Both the position numbers and the translations under genes were made by a program. From Castellaniella sp047971665 (GTDB lineage Bacteria > Pseudomonadota > Gammaproteobacteria > Burkholderiales > Burkholderiaceae_B), in assembly GCF_047971665.1 (NCBI RefSeq), contig NZ_JBKEAA010000027.1:1-64000 (forward strand): a DNA stretch of 64,000 bases. Direction: 5' to 3'. Positions 7,451 through 16,142 of the stretch are shown piece by piece (position 1 is the first letter of the stretch; each line of letters begins with the position of its first letter). The notes below the pieces were generated by a model. That model was given only the letters and a program-made list of their open reading frames with translations. It did no database searches and had not been told where the DNA came from.

Positions 7451-8389
7451 TCAGTCGTTGGCATAGCGGTCGGTCGCGGCCAGCAATTGCGTCAGGATCC
7501 CGGGCTCGTCGAAGGCGTGTCCGGCGTCGGGGATCATCTGGAATTCAGCCTGAGGCCAGACGCCGTGCAGGTCCCAGGCCGATTTGGCCGGAGTGCAGAC
7601 GTCGTAGCGGCCCTGGATGATCACCCCGCGGATGCCGGCCAGCTTGTGCGCGTCGTGCAGCAGCTGGCCTTCTTCCATGAAGCCGTGGTTCACGAAATAG
7701 TGGTTCTCGATGCGGGCGAACGCCAGCGCCGCCTGGTCGGCCGCATGCGCGCTGTGATGCGCCGGATTGGACAGCAGGCTGATGGTATGGCTTTCCCACT
7801 GGGTCCAGGCATGTGCCGCCTGCAGTCTGATCTGAGGGTCCGTGCCTGTGAGGCGACGTCGATAGGCGGCCATCAGGTCGTGGCGCTCGGCCTCGGGGAT
7901 CGGGGCCAGATAGCCTTCCCACAAATCGGGAAACAGCCAGGACGCGCCTTCCTGGTAGAACCAGCGCAGTTCCGCCTGGCGCAGCAGGAATATCCCGCGC
8001 ACGATCAGGGCATTGACGCGTTCCGGATGGGTCTCGGCGTAGGCCAGCGCCAGGGTCGAGCCCCAGGAACCGCCGAAGACGACCATGTGGTCGGCTCGCA
8101 GGACCTCGATGCGCAGGCGCTCGATGTCGGCGACCAGATCCCAGGTCGTATTGTGCTCGATGCTGGCCGAGGGCGTCGACCGGCCGCAGCCGCGCTGGTC
8201 GAACAGCAGGACGTTGTAACGCGCGGGATCGAACAGGCGGCGGTGGCTGGGGGAGCAGCCCGCGCCCGGGCCGCCGTGCAGAAACACGGCCGGCTTTCCC
8301 TGCGGGTTGCCGCACAGTTCCCAGTAGATGCGGTGGCCATGGCCGGCGTCCATGAAGCCTTGCGCGTAGGGCCGAATCTCTGGATACAT
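7451..8389 (-). CDS. pip: Prolyl iminopeptidase
   Basis: This 312-residue alpha/beta hydrolase (peptidase family S33) removes N-terminal proline from peptides in the cytoplasm. The features match bacterial prolyl iminopeptidases: YPEIRPYAQGFMDAGHGHRIYWE at the N-terminus, the oxyanion motif HGGPGAG, FDQRGCGRSTP, the nucleophile elbow GGSWGSTLALAYA with the catalytic Ser near residue 110, WTQWESHTISLL in the cap, and the late catalytic Asp (GRYDVCTP) and His (DAGHAFDEPG). The stop of trmB and this ATG share one base (TGATG), so the two are coupled. Confidence 0.95.
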   Translation of the reverse strand: MYPEIRPYAQGFMDAGHGHRIYWELCGNPQGKPAVFLHGGPGAGCSPSHRRLFDPARYNVLLFDQRGCGRSTPSASIEHNTTWDLVADIERLRIEVLRADHMVVFGGSWGSTLALAYAETHPERVNALIVRGIFLLRQAELRWFYQEGASWLFPDLWEGYLAPIPEAERHDLMAAYRRRLTGTDPQIRLQAAHAWTQWESHTISLLSNPAHHSAHAADQAALAFARIENHYFVNHGFMEEGQLLHDAHKLAGIRGVIIQGRYDVCTPAKSAWDLHGVWPQAEFQMIPDAGHAFDEPGILTQLLAATDRYAND

Positions 8390-9141
8390 CAGTCAGTCTC
8401 CGATGAGAGGGGCGCGTTCTCCGGGGAGCAGCGCGTGAAAATCAGGTCCCAGACACCATGGCCCAGACGCAGGCCGCGTGTTTCGAATTTGGTCAGCGGC
8501 CGGTAGTCGGGGCGGGGCGCATAGTCCGCGCAGGTGTTTTGCAGCGAGGGCGTCGCCGACAGGACTTCCAGCATCTGCTGAGCGTAGTGTTCCCAATCCG
8601 TGGCGCAATGCAGATACGCGCCTGGCGCCATGCGGCTGGCCAGCAACTCGATGAAAGCGGGCTGGATCAGCCGGCGCTTGTGGTGGCGTTTTTTGGGCCA
8701 GGGGTCCGGGAAGTAGATATGCACCCCGGCCAGCGATCCGGGAGCGATCATGTCGTGCAGCACTTCGACGGCATCATGTTGGATGATGCGGATGTTGTCC
8801 AGTGCGTTTTCGTGGATGCGCTTGAGCAGCGCGCCCACGCCGGCGTTGAAGACCTCGACCCCCAGGAAATCGTCGCCGGGCCGGGCCTGGGCGATTTTCT
8901 GGGTGGTCTCGCCCATGCCGAAACCGATTTCCAGGATCACCGGGGCTGTCCGGCCAAAGGCCTGGGACAGGTCGATGGGTGCGTCCTGATAGCGGATAGA
9001 CCAGCGCGGCAGCCATTCGGCGATCGCCTGCTCCTGACTGGGGGTGATGTGGGCGCGGCGATGGACGAAGCTGCGGATGTGCGTGCTGCCCGAGGGGGTC
9101 TGGGCCGTCACGATGGGCGGAGGAGATTTGGACAGGTTCAA
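8389..9141 (-). CDS. trmB: tRNA (guanine-N7-)-methyltransferase TrmB
   Basis: This 250-residue class I SAM methyltransferase makes m7G46 in tRNA variable loops. The SAM motif LEIGFGMGETT lies near residue 73. The TrmB signature YFPDPWPKKRHHKRR lies near 145, and the C-terminal TKFETRGLRLGHGVWDL is typical. It is the first gene of the minus-strand run trmB-pip-thiS-bfr and faces away from the tRNA-Gly gene 85 bases away. Confidence 0.95.
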   Translation of the reverse strand: MNLSKSPPPIVTAQTPSGSTHIRSFVHRRAHITPSQEQAIAEWLPRWSIRYQDAPIDLSQAFGRTAPVILEIGFGMGETTQKIAQARPGDDFLGVEVFNAGVGALLKRIHENALDNIRIIQHDAVEVLHDMIAPGSLAGVHIYFPDPWPKKRHHKRRLIQPAFIELLASRMAPGAYLHCATDWEHYAQQMLEVLSATPSLQNTCADYAPRPDYRPLTKFETRGLRLGHGVWDLIFTRCSPENAPLSSETD

Positions 9142-9226
9142 AATGCTGCTAAAATATTGGGCTGCAAGGGATTTGCTGATTACGATTTTACCAACGAATC
9201 TCTGTGCGTCACCGGCTTTGCTCGGT

Positions 9227-9300
9227 GCGGGTGTAGTTCAATGGTAGAACGGCGGCTTCCCAAGCCTCAAGCGTGGGTTCGATTCCCATCACCCGCTCCA
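9227..9300 (+). tRNA. tRNA-Gly (anticodon CCC), CCA encoded
   Basis: The acceptor arms GCGGGTG and CACCCGC pair perfectly and CCA is encoded at the end (discriminator T). The D arm is GTTC-AATGGTA-GAAC. The anticodon loop TTCCCAA gives CCC, reading GGG. The T arm is GTGGG-TTCGATT-CCCAT. Overall it closely resembles E. coli glyU. The anticodon stem (GCGGC/GCCTC) has a C-U mismatch at the second pair. Confidence 0.93.
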
Positions 9301-9342
9301 TCCCAGCGGCATTCAGAACCTCGACCGACATTCACTGCGCGA

Positions 9343-10742
9343 TCACCCCGCGGGATGGCGCCTGTGCCAGTCCGTCGCCTGTCGGTAGGCCCAGCCAGCG
9401 CGCACCAGGTTGGCCTCGCCAAAATGGGTGGCGATGAACTGGAAGGCCACCGGCGCGCCGCTTTTCGTGAACCCTCCGGGCATCGTGATGGTGGGATGAC
9501 CGCTCAAATCGAATGGGCACGTATAGCGCAAGGTACCGTTGAAAAGATCGGGATCCGTGCCGAGCTGCAGCATCCGCGTCACGGTCAGGGCGGATTCGAC
9601 CGTCACGGGGGCCAGGATCAGGTCGACATCGCAGAAAAGCGCATTGACCCGGCCACGGAAGTCCGCGCGCCTGAGCAGCAGTTTTTGATAATCCATGCCG
9701 CTGGTCTGGCGCCCGGTGTCGATCAGGCCCGCCAGCCCGGGGCCGTATTCGTCGCGCCGCGCAGGGAAGGTGGACTCGTGATAGACGGCGGTCTCGACGC
9801 CGCACAGCGGCACCCAGTCATGCGCCGCCTGGTCGGAATCAGGAAACTGAATGTTCACCACCGTGCCACCCATGTGGGCGACGACCTCGAGCACCTCGTT
9901 GAGCACGGCGCGGGTGGCCTCGTCGACGCGATCGATCGACCAGGCCGGGTCGACGCCGACGCGCAGTCCGGTGAGGCCGCGGGTCATGAGTGTCAGGTAG
10001 TCGGGCACCGCCTCGTGGCTTGCCGTGGGGTCCTTGGGATCGCTGCCGGCGATCGTCTGCAGAATGGCGCCTGCGTCGGCGGCGCTGCGCGCCAGCGGGC
10101 CGATGTGGTCCATCGACGCGGCCAGCTCGCATGCGCCATAGCGGCTGACGCGGCCCCATGTGGGCTTCAGGCCGGTCACGCCATTGGCCGCTGAAGGAAA
10201 GCGGATCGAGCCGCCGGTATCGGTTCCCAGCGCGCCAAAGCAAAGACCCGCCGCTGAGGCGACGCCGGAGCCGCTCGAGGATGCGCCCGACCAGAGCGCG
10301 TCGCCCCACGGATTGAGGGGCGGTGGCACATCGGGATGGTGATCGGCGAATGCTCCCTCGGTCTGTTGCAGTTTTCCCAGAAGCACGGCGCCGGCATCGT
10401 GCAGCCGGCTGACGACCGTGGCATCGTCCTGAGCCATGAATTGCCGGTTGATCGGCTGCCATGCGTGGTCGGCGCATTCCGGGTCCAGAACAAGTCCTTG
10501 ACCGCGAGCGGGACGCCATGCAATGGTCCGCAGACCCGTCCCTTCGCTATTTCATCATCGGATTGCTGCGCCTCGGCCAGGGCCTGCTCGCGCAAGACCG
10601 TCACATAGCTCTGAAGCCGGGGGTCGATGGCGTCGATCCGCGCCAGCATCGCCTGGGTGACTTCCATCGATGAGAGTTCACGGGACTGGATCAGCCGGCC
10701 TGCTTCCAGCAGGCTGAGAGAGTGAAGCGCGTGGTCCGCCAT
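9343..10742 (-). pseudogene. Amidase-signature hydrolase, disrupted by a frameshift
   Basis: The two parts of one amidase lie in different frames. The 5' part (from 10742, MADHALHSLSLLEAGRLIQS) runs through GPLHGVPLAVKDLFWTRNAPTTHG, which holds the catalytic Lys. The frame then becomes nonsense. The continuation is in the next frame from about 10455 (PINRQFMAQDDATVV) to the stop at 9343. It holds SGASSSGSG and GTDTGGSIRFP with the two catalytic Ser residues and ends WHRRHPAG. One missing base in about 10453-10462 explains the switch. Without it the protein would be about 466 residues, normal for the family, so the rest is intact. Neither half alone has the full Ser-Ser-Lys triad. This may be a recent mutation or a sequencing error. 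The substrate cannot be read from the sequence. Confidence 0.85.
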
Positions 10743-10915
10743 GTCTTTGCTCCTGGGGCGTGATCAGGTTGAACGATCAGGCATGCCCGTGGGAACCTGC
10801 CCGCCGTTTACCAGTTAACGGCAGGATCAGCGGTGCTGCTGTTCTGGGAGGGACGCCCCGGTGGTCTCTGAAGGACAGGCGGGGACAAATGCCAGGGAGC
10901 CGGGCGGTAGCGCCC

Positions 10916-11716
10916 TCAAGAGCGGATCAGGGTGTGGGGCGCATAGCCGAATGTCTTGCGAAACGCCCGGCTGAAGTGCGAGGCATCCGAGAAACCGTGG
11001 TCGAAGGCGGCCTCGGTCACGCTGCGGGACCGGCCCTCGATCAATGCGCGGTGACTGGCCTCGAGGCGCAGTTGCCAGACCATGCCCATGGCGGTCCGCT
11101 GGCGGCGCGCGAACGCCCGGGTGATGGTGCGGGAAGAAACGTGATGCGCGGCTGCCAGGCGCTCGAGATGAAGATCCGGATCCTCATAGTGGCGCTGGAT
11201 ATAGTCCGATACCTTGCTGTAGAGGTCGCGCTCGCTGGCCGGCTCGACCTCGCCCATCTGGATTTCGAGCGCGACGGCGACCAGATCCAGCAAGGTGCTG
11301 CCGAGCTGCGCTGCGGCGCCGGTCCGCATCCTGGTGAGATCCGTGGTGGCGGCATGCTCGATCATCGTCCGCAGCGGCGCGGCGGCCGGCTGGAGGTCGT
11401 CGATCACATGCACAGCCATCTGGTCAGCGCCGGGGCAGCGTTGCAACAGAGATCGCCGGGGAAGCCGCAGCAGATAGATCCCGTTTGTCTCCAGGGTGAT
11501 GTCAAAGGGACGGGCTGCGTCATACAGCATCAGCGCGCCCTTGCTCAGGCGCGCCTCCCGGCCCCGCTGGCGCATGACGGCGTTGCCGCCCGTCATGTAA
11601 CCGATCCACAGATCATCGTCAGGGGCGCGGCGCAGATGCGCCGGGTCGCGCGACCACCAGTGCAGGGGTGCGGCCATCTTGCTGATCTCGACCGCTCCGA
11701 CCGTGCTGATGGCCAT
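10916..11716 (-). CDS. AraC-family transcriptional regulator
   Basis: This 266-residue protein has an N-terminal AraC-binding-like sensor region (about 1-160) and a C-terminal double helix-turn-helix (about 165-266). The second part reads HLERLAAAHHVSSRTITRAFARR and then VTEAAFDHGFSDASHFSRAFRKTFGYAP, the AraC consensus. It lies between the indolepyruvate oxidoreductase gene upstream and the broken amidase downstream, all on the minus strand, with gaps of 102 and 173 bases. It may control one of these neighbours; the effector is unknown. Confidence 0.88.
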   Translation of the reverse strand: MAISTVGAVEISKMAAPLHWWSRDPAHLRRAPDDDLWIGYMTGGNAVMRQRGREARLSKGALMLYDAARPFDITLETNGIYLLRLPRRSLLQRCPGADQMAVHVIDDLQPAAAPLRTMIEHAATTDLTRMRTGAAAQLGSTLLDLVAVALEIQMGEVEPASERDLYSKVSDYIQRHYEDPDLHLERLAAAHHVSSRTITRAFARRQRTAMGMVWQLRLEASHRALIEGRSRSVTEAAFDHGFSDASHFSRAFRKTFGYAPHTLIRS

Positions 11717-11818
11717 ATCACCTCGGTGACTTTGCTGCGCTCGGTTCCGTCAAGGCCCCAAACCTTTGCATTAAACAGGAATCGCCTCGGTGAAAGAATC
11801 CGTGAATACCCGTCGCGG

Positions 11819-14800
11819 TCAGGCCGACCGCTCAAGGGGCGGGTCGTTTCCGTCATGCGTTGCGTGGGGCGGCGGCGTCTTCAGTTTGTCCAGACAGGCG
11901 CGTGCCGCGCCTTCCTTGACATGTCCGAAACCGCGCACCGATTGAGGCATCGCAGCCAGTTCCACGATCTGGCGGTAGTTTCCATGCGACAGGCCGGCCG
12001 CCCAGTCATCCAGGCGGGCGAAGTAAGCCCGGCACAGATCGCGCTCCAGGCGGCGCTCCGCGGTATATGAAAAGGGATCCATCCAGGTACCGCGGATTCT
12101 TTTGCAGCGCGCCAGGATCCGGAAGAGAGTCTCGGTGGCGGGGCCCAGCGTGATCTTGCGTGGTTTGCCAGTGTGTGGGTCGCGGCGGGCCAGCAGCGGC
12201 GGCGCCAGATGAAAGCGCAGGGTGTAGTCGCCCTCGAATTCGGCCTCCAGCTGTTTGCGGAATGCACCGTTGGTGTAGAGGCGCGCTACTTCGTACTCGT
12301 CCTTGACCGCCATGAGTTTGTACAGCGAGCGCGCCACCGCCAGGGCCAGCCTGGGTCGTCCCCCGGGAAACAGCGCTTGTTCGGCCGCCTCGATCCGCGC
12401 GACCGCGTCCTGATAGCGCCGCGCGCAGGCTTCGTCCTGGTAGGCCGCCAGTTCACGACCAAAGCGCCCGGTCACGACGGACAGCGGTTCGGGCATGTGC
12501 ACAACGATGGCCTGTTCGCGAACCGGCGCGGCCACGCCCAGTGTCTCGGGCCTGGCCGCGGCCAGCCGACCCAGTCCGAATGCTGTCTTGTTGGCCTCGA
12601 CTTCGACCCCGTTCAGTTCCAGCGCGCGCATGATCGCCGCCTCGCTCAATGGCACGGCGCCGCGTTGCCATGCATGGCCCAGCATCATCATGTTGGCCAG
12701 AATGCTGTCGCCCAACTGCTCGCGGGCCAGTGCATGGGCATCCAGCAAGGCCTCGTCGCCACACTGCGTGGTGCGGCGGATCATCTCGATCAGTCCGGCG
12801 GGGTCCTGTTCGGCCTGCGCATCGCGGGTGAACTCCGGGGTGGGGGCGAGATAGGTATTGAGCGTCACCTGGCACCCTTTGCGCCTGAGCGCCTGCAGCG
12901 CGTCGGGCTGACACGCCGCCACCACATCGCAGAGGATCGCGACGTCCGCCTCGTTCGGGCCGATGCGCACGGCGCCCGGGGCGTGGTCGCCGGGCGCGAG
13001 CCGTACATGGCTGATGACGGCGCCGCCTTTCTGCGACAGGCCCGTGATATCCAGCACGCTCGCGGCGCGGCCTTCGAGATGGGCCGCCATGGTCAGGATG
13101 GCGCCCACGGTGATGACGCCGGTGCCGCCGATGCCGACGACCAGGATATTGCAGTGGCGCTTGTCGGTGTGCCACTCCGGCTGCGGCAGTTCCGCGATCA
13201 GGGCGCGACGCCGGGCCGGGTCGGCGGCGCGGCTGCTGGCGGATTTGCGTGGTGTGCCGCCGATGACCGACACGAAGCTCGGACAGAAGCCGTTGACACA
13301 GGTGTTGTCCTTGTTGCAACTGGACTGGTCGATGGCCCGTTTGCGTCCGAAGGGGGTTTCCACCGGCACGAGCGACAGGCAGTTCGATTGCGTGCCGCAG
13401 TCGCCGCAGCCTTCGCAGACCGCGGTGTTGATGAACAGGCGGCGGGCGGGTTCTTCCAGGATTTTCTTTTTGCGCCGACGGCGTTTTTCTGCTGCGCACA
13501 CCTGGTCGTGGATCAGGACCGTGACGCCTTCGGTATCGCGCAGTTCGCGCTGCAAGGCGTCCAGTTCCTCGCGGGGATGGACGGTCACGCCCTCCGGCAG
13601 CCTGACGCCTCGATAGCGGGCCGGGTCGTCGGTCGTGACCACCACGCGCGCGACCCCTTCGCCTTTGAGTTGCTGGCAGATGCCGGGCACAGAGATTTTG
13701 CCGTCGACAGGCTGGCCGCCGGTCATGGCGACCGCGTCATTGAACAGGATCTTGTAGGTGATGCGGGCCTGGGCCGCGACTGCCTGGCGGATGGCCATGT
13801 AGCCGGAATGAAAGTACGTGCCCTCGCCCATGTTCTGGAAGACATGCGGTCGGCGCGTGAAGCGCGACAGGCCGATCCAGTCGACGCCTTCGCCGCCCAT
13901 CTGTGTCAGGCCGCTCGTGTCGCGGTCCATCCAGGTGGCCATGTAGTGACAGCCCACGCCGGCCAGCGCCTGACTGCCTTCGGGCACCTTGGTCGAGGTG
14001 TTGTGCGGACAGCCCGAACAGAAGTAGGGACGGCGGGTCAGCGTCGAGGCGGGATCGGGGACTGGTGCGCCAGCATCGGCGCCGGCACGGCGGGTCTCAA
14101 GGGCGCTGAAAGCCTCGCTCTGTTGCGGCGTGGTGTCGACCGGATGCAGGACGGTGTCGACTGAATGCGGGACGATATCGACTGGGTGCGGTGCGGTCGC
14201 CGGCGCTGTGTCCGGCCCGAAGCTCGCCTGCGTCAGCCACCGCTCCAGTGCCTGCAGGACCGTGCCCGGGCTCAGCTGTCCTTCGCGCGGCAGCAGGGGC
14301 TGCCCATCCAGCCCGTGCTGGCCGCTGACGGAGGGGCGCGTCGGCAGGTTGAACAGAATATCCTTGACCTGGCCTTCGATGACGGGCGCTTTTTCTTCCA
14401 CCACCAGGATGTGGTCCAGACCTTGCGCAAAGTCCAGCAGGCCCTGCGCATCGATGGGCCAGCTCAGGCCGATCTTGTAATGGCGCAAGGCGGGCGGGGT
14501 GGTGTGGGTATCGCGATCGGTCAGGGCATCGAGCGCGTCTTCCGTATCCAGGAACGCCTTGCCGGTGGAAATGAGGCCCAGGGTCGCGTCGGGGGCCGGG
14601 CGGACCAGCCGGTCGAGGCGGTGCTGCCGGGAGAACGCCTTGACCGCCTCGATGCGGCGGGCCATGCGGGACTCGATTTCCGGCGTCAGGAATTCCCGCG
14701 CGCTGTAGGGGACGGCTCCGCGGTGCGGATCGGATTCGGGCGTGGCGAAATCGGGAATCGGCGTCAGGGTATAGGAGCGGGCGCTTTCGACGGTTTCCGT

Positions 14801-15418
14801 CACCGCCTTGAAGGCGACCCAGGCACCGCTGTAGCGCGACAGCGCCCAGCCCCAGCGGCCAAAATACTCGTATTCCTCGACGGAAGCCGGGTGGACGACC
14901 GGAATGCGCCAGCCGATCAGGGAGGTTTCGCTGGCATGAGGGATCGACGATGAAGCGGCGATATGATCGTCGCCCACCACCAGCAACACGCCGCCATGCG
15001 CCGAGGCGCCGGCGGCGTTGCCGTGGTGCAATGCATCGCCTGCGCGATCCAGCCCGGGCCCCTTGCCGTACCAGAGGGCAAAGACGCCATCGACGGTGCG
15101 GTCCTCGTGGGCGCCGGCCTGTTGCGTGCCCATGACCATGGTGGCACCCAGGTCCTCATTGACGGCTGGCAGAAAATGGATGTCGTGAGCATCCAGAAGT
15201 TGCTGGACGCGCCACAGCGCCATGTCCACCCCGCCCAGCGGTGAGCCGCGGTAGCCGGTGACGAAGCCCGCCGTGTTCAGGCCGGCCGCTTTGTCGGCCT
15301 GGCGTTGCGAGAGCAGCAGGCGCACCAGCGCCTGGGAACCAGTGAGAAAGATTCTGCCCTGTGTGGACGTCAGGCTGTCTTGCAGCCTGTAGGTCATGTC
15401 GGTTTCGTGCGTATCCAT
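11819..15418 (-). CDS. Fused indolepyruvate ferredoxin oxidoreductase (2-oxoacid:acceptor oxidoreductase)
   Basis: This 1199-residue TPP and iron-sulfur enzyme oxidatively decarboxylates aryl pyruvates from aromatic amino acids to acyl-CoA. Domains in order: the pyruvate-ferredoxin-oxidoreductase N-domain (TAGFVTGYRGSPLGGVDM, about 45-65); the TPP-binding part starting near 465 with YFCSGCPHNTSTKVPEG and a later FNDAVAMTGGQPVDGK; a Cys cluster near 665-700 (AVCEGCGDCGTQSNC, then SSCNKDNTCVNGFCPSF); the gamma domain from about 760 (VVGIGGTGVITVGA); and a C-terminal domain from about 985 typical of the single-chain proteobacterial form. The start at 15418 has GGAGG 7 bases upstream. It is divergent from an Lrp/AsnC regulator. 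An Ala/Pro/Thr/Val-rich linker near 415-440 has repeated HPVDTV/VPHSVDT units. Confidence 0.93.
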   Translation of the reverse strand: MDTHETDMTYRLQDSLTSTQGRIFLTGSQALVRLLLSQRQADKAAGLNTAGFVTGYRGSPLGGVDMALWRVQQLLDAHDIHFLPAVNEDLGATMVMGTQQAGAHEDRTVDGVFALWYGKGPGLDRAGDALHHGNAAGASAHGGVLLVVGDDHIAASSSIPHASETSLIGWRIPVVHPASVEEYEYFGRWGWALSRYSGAWVAFKAVTETVESARSYTLTPIPDFATPESDPHRGAVPYSAREFLTPEIESRMARRIEAVKAFSRQHRLDRLVRPAPDATLGLISTGKAFLDTEDALDALTDRDTHTTPPALRHYKIGLSWPIDAQGLLDFAQGLDHILVVEEKAPVIEGQVKDILFNLPTRPSVSGQHGLDGQPLLPREGQLSPGTVLQALERWLTQASFGPDTAPATAPHPVDIVPHSVDTVLHPVDTTPQQSEAFSALETRRAGADAGAPVPDPASTLTRRPYFCSGCPHNTSTKVPEGSQALAGVGCHYMATWMDRDTSGLTQMGGEGVDWIGLSRFTRRPHVFQNMGEGTYFHSGYMAIRQAVAAQARITYKILFNDAVAMTGGQPVDGKISVPGICQQLKGEGVARVVVTTDDPARYRGVRLPEGVTVHPREELDALQRELRDTEGVTVLIHDQVCAAEKRRRRKKKILEEPARRLFINTAVCEGCGDCGTQSNCLSLVPVETPFGRKRAIDQSSCNKDNTCVNGFCPSFVSVIGGTPRKSASSRAADPARRRALIAELPQPEWHTDKRHCNILVVGIGGTGVITVGAILTMAAHLEGRAASVLDITGLSQKGGAVISHVRLAPGDHAPGAVRIGPNEADVAILCDVVAACQPDALQALRRKGCQVTLNTYLAPTPEFTRDAQAEQDPAGLIEMIRRTTQCGDEALLDAHALAREQLGDSILANMMMLGHAWQRGAVPLSEAAIMRALELNGVEVEANKTAFGLGRLAAARPETLGVAAPVREQAIVVHMPEPLSVVTGRFGRELAAYQDEACARRYQDAVARIEAAEQALFPGGRPRLALAVARSLYKLMAVKDEYEVARLYTNGAFRKQLEAEFEGDYTLRFHLAPPLLARRDPHTGKPRKITLGPATETLFRILARCKRIRGTWMDPFSYTAERRLERDLCRAYFARLDDWAAGLSHGNYRQIVELAAMPQSVRGFGHVKEGAARACLDKLKTPPPHATHDGNDPPLERSA

Positions 15419-15500
15419 ACGGCCTCCGGGGATGAATTCATGATAGGCAGAATGGCCGTGGGGTTTATCGCGTCAAGGCAGAGTAAAATCCCTAATAAAC

Positions 15501-15514
15501 GAAATGAATATTTC
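15501..15514. promoter_or_regulatory. Palindromic operator candidate between IOR and Lrp genes
   Basis: GAAATGAATATTTC has 5-base inverted arms (GAAAT/ATTTC) in an AT-rich intergenic segment. It lies 15 bases before the Lrp-type gene and 82 bases before the divergent oxidoreductase. Lrp/AsnC proteins often bind AT-rich imperfect palindromes of about this size next to their own gene. Assignment to this regulator is inference. Confidence 0.4.
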
Positions 15515-15528
15515 ATATCGAGACTATT

Positions 15529-15987
15529 TTGGACAAAACAGACCTGAAAATATTGAAGGCTCTGCAAAAGGATGGTCGTGCATCCGCCCAGCAGTTGTCC
15601 GATGCGGTCGACCTGTCGGCGGCGCCGGTCTGGCGTCGGGTCAAGGCCCTGGAAAAGAACGGTGTCATTCAGGGTTACGCCGCGCAGGTGAATCGTGGCG
15701 CGGTGGGGCTGCAAGGTTGCATGTTCACGCAGATCAGCCTGGAACGGCATTCGACTCAGGTGGTCGAGAATTTCGAGCGGACGGTGCGCGATGCACCCGA
15801 GATCCTGGAGTGCTATGCCGTCACGGGCGACGCCGATTATCTGCTCAAGGTGCTGGTGTCCAACCCCGAGGCCTACGACCGGTTCCTGCACCGGTTCCTG
15901 TTCAATATGCAGGGGGTGCGGCAGACGCGCACCATCGTGTCCCTGCGGGAAATCAAGCACGAGGTGTGCTTGCCCTTCGATGTGTGA
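15529..15987 (+). CDS. Lrp/AsnC-family transcriptional regulator
   Basis: This 152-residue protein has an N-terminal winged HTH (DLKILKALQKDGRASAQQLSDAVDLSAAPVWRRVKALEKNG, split here only by reading) and a C-terminal RAM effector domain (about 65-150; CYAVTGDADYLLKVLV). The start is TTG at 15529, giving the family N-terminus (M)DKTDLKIL; no ATG lies at that place. It is transcribed away from the fused indolepyruvate oxidoreductase with 110 bases between, so it probably senses an amino acid and controls that gene. The effector might be an aromatic amino acid, by context only. Confidence 0.9.
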   Translation: MDKTDLKILKALQKDGRASAQQLSDAVDLSAAPVWRRVKALEKNGVIQGYAAQVNRGAVGLQGCMFTQISLERHSTQVVENFERTVRDAPEILECYAVTGDADYLLKVLVSNPEAYDRFLHRFLFNMQGVRQTRTIVSLREIKHEVCLPFDV

Positions 15988-16102
15988 CGGGATGTCGGGT
16001 CGATCCCGTCGCGCTCCGGGATCTCTGGCCGTCCGAGATATCAATGGCCCGGTGTCTCAATGGCCCGGGTCTTTGTGGTGCGATATTGCAACGGTCTTCG
16101 CC

Positions 16103-16130
16103 GCCGGCCCGCAGAATCACACGGGCCGGC
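16103..16130. terminator. GC-rich stem-loop between convergent genes
   Basis: Arms gccggcccg (16103-16111) and cgggccggc (16122-16130) are perfectly complementary over 9 bases with a 10-base loop. The stem lies between the convergent ends of the Lrp-type gene (15987) and the pirin gene (16143). There is no T tract on either side, so intrinsic termination is possible but not certain. Confidence 0.4.
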
Positions 16131-16142
16131 CATGCCGCTTGC

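Noticed and set aside
12173..14164. Plus-strand 663-codon frame inside the indolepyruvate oxidoreductase gene
   Set aside because: Antisense shadow of a gene with clear TPP and iron-sulfur motifs.
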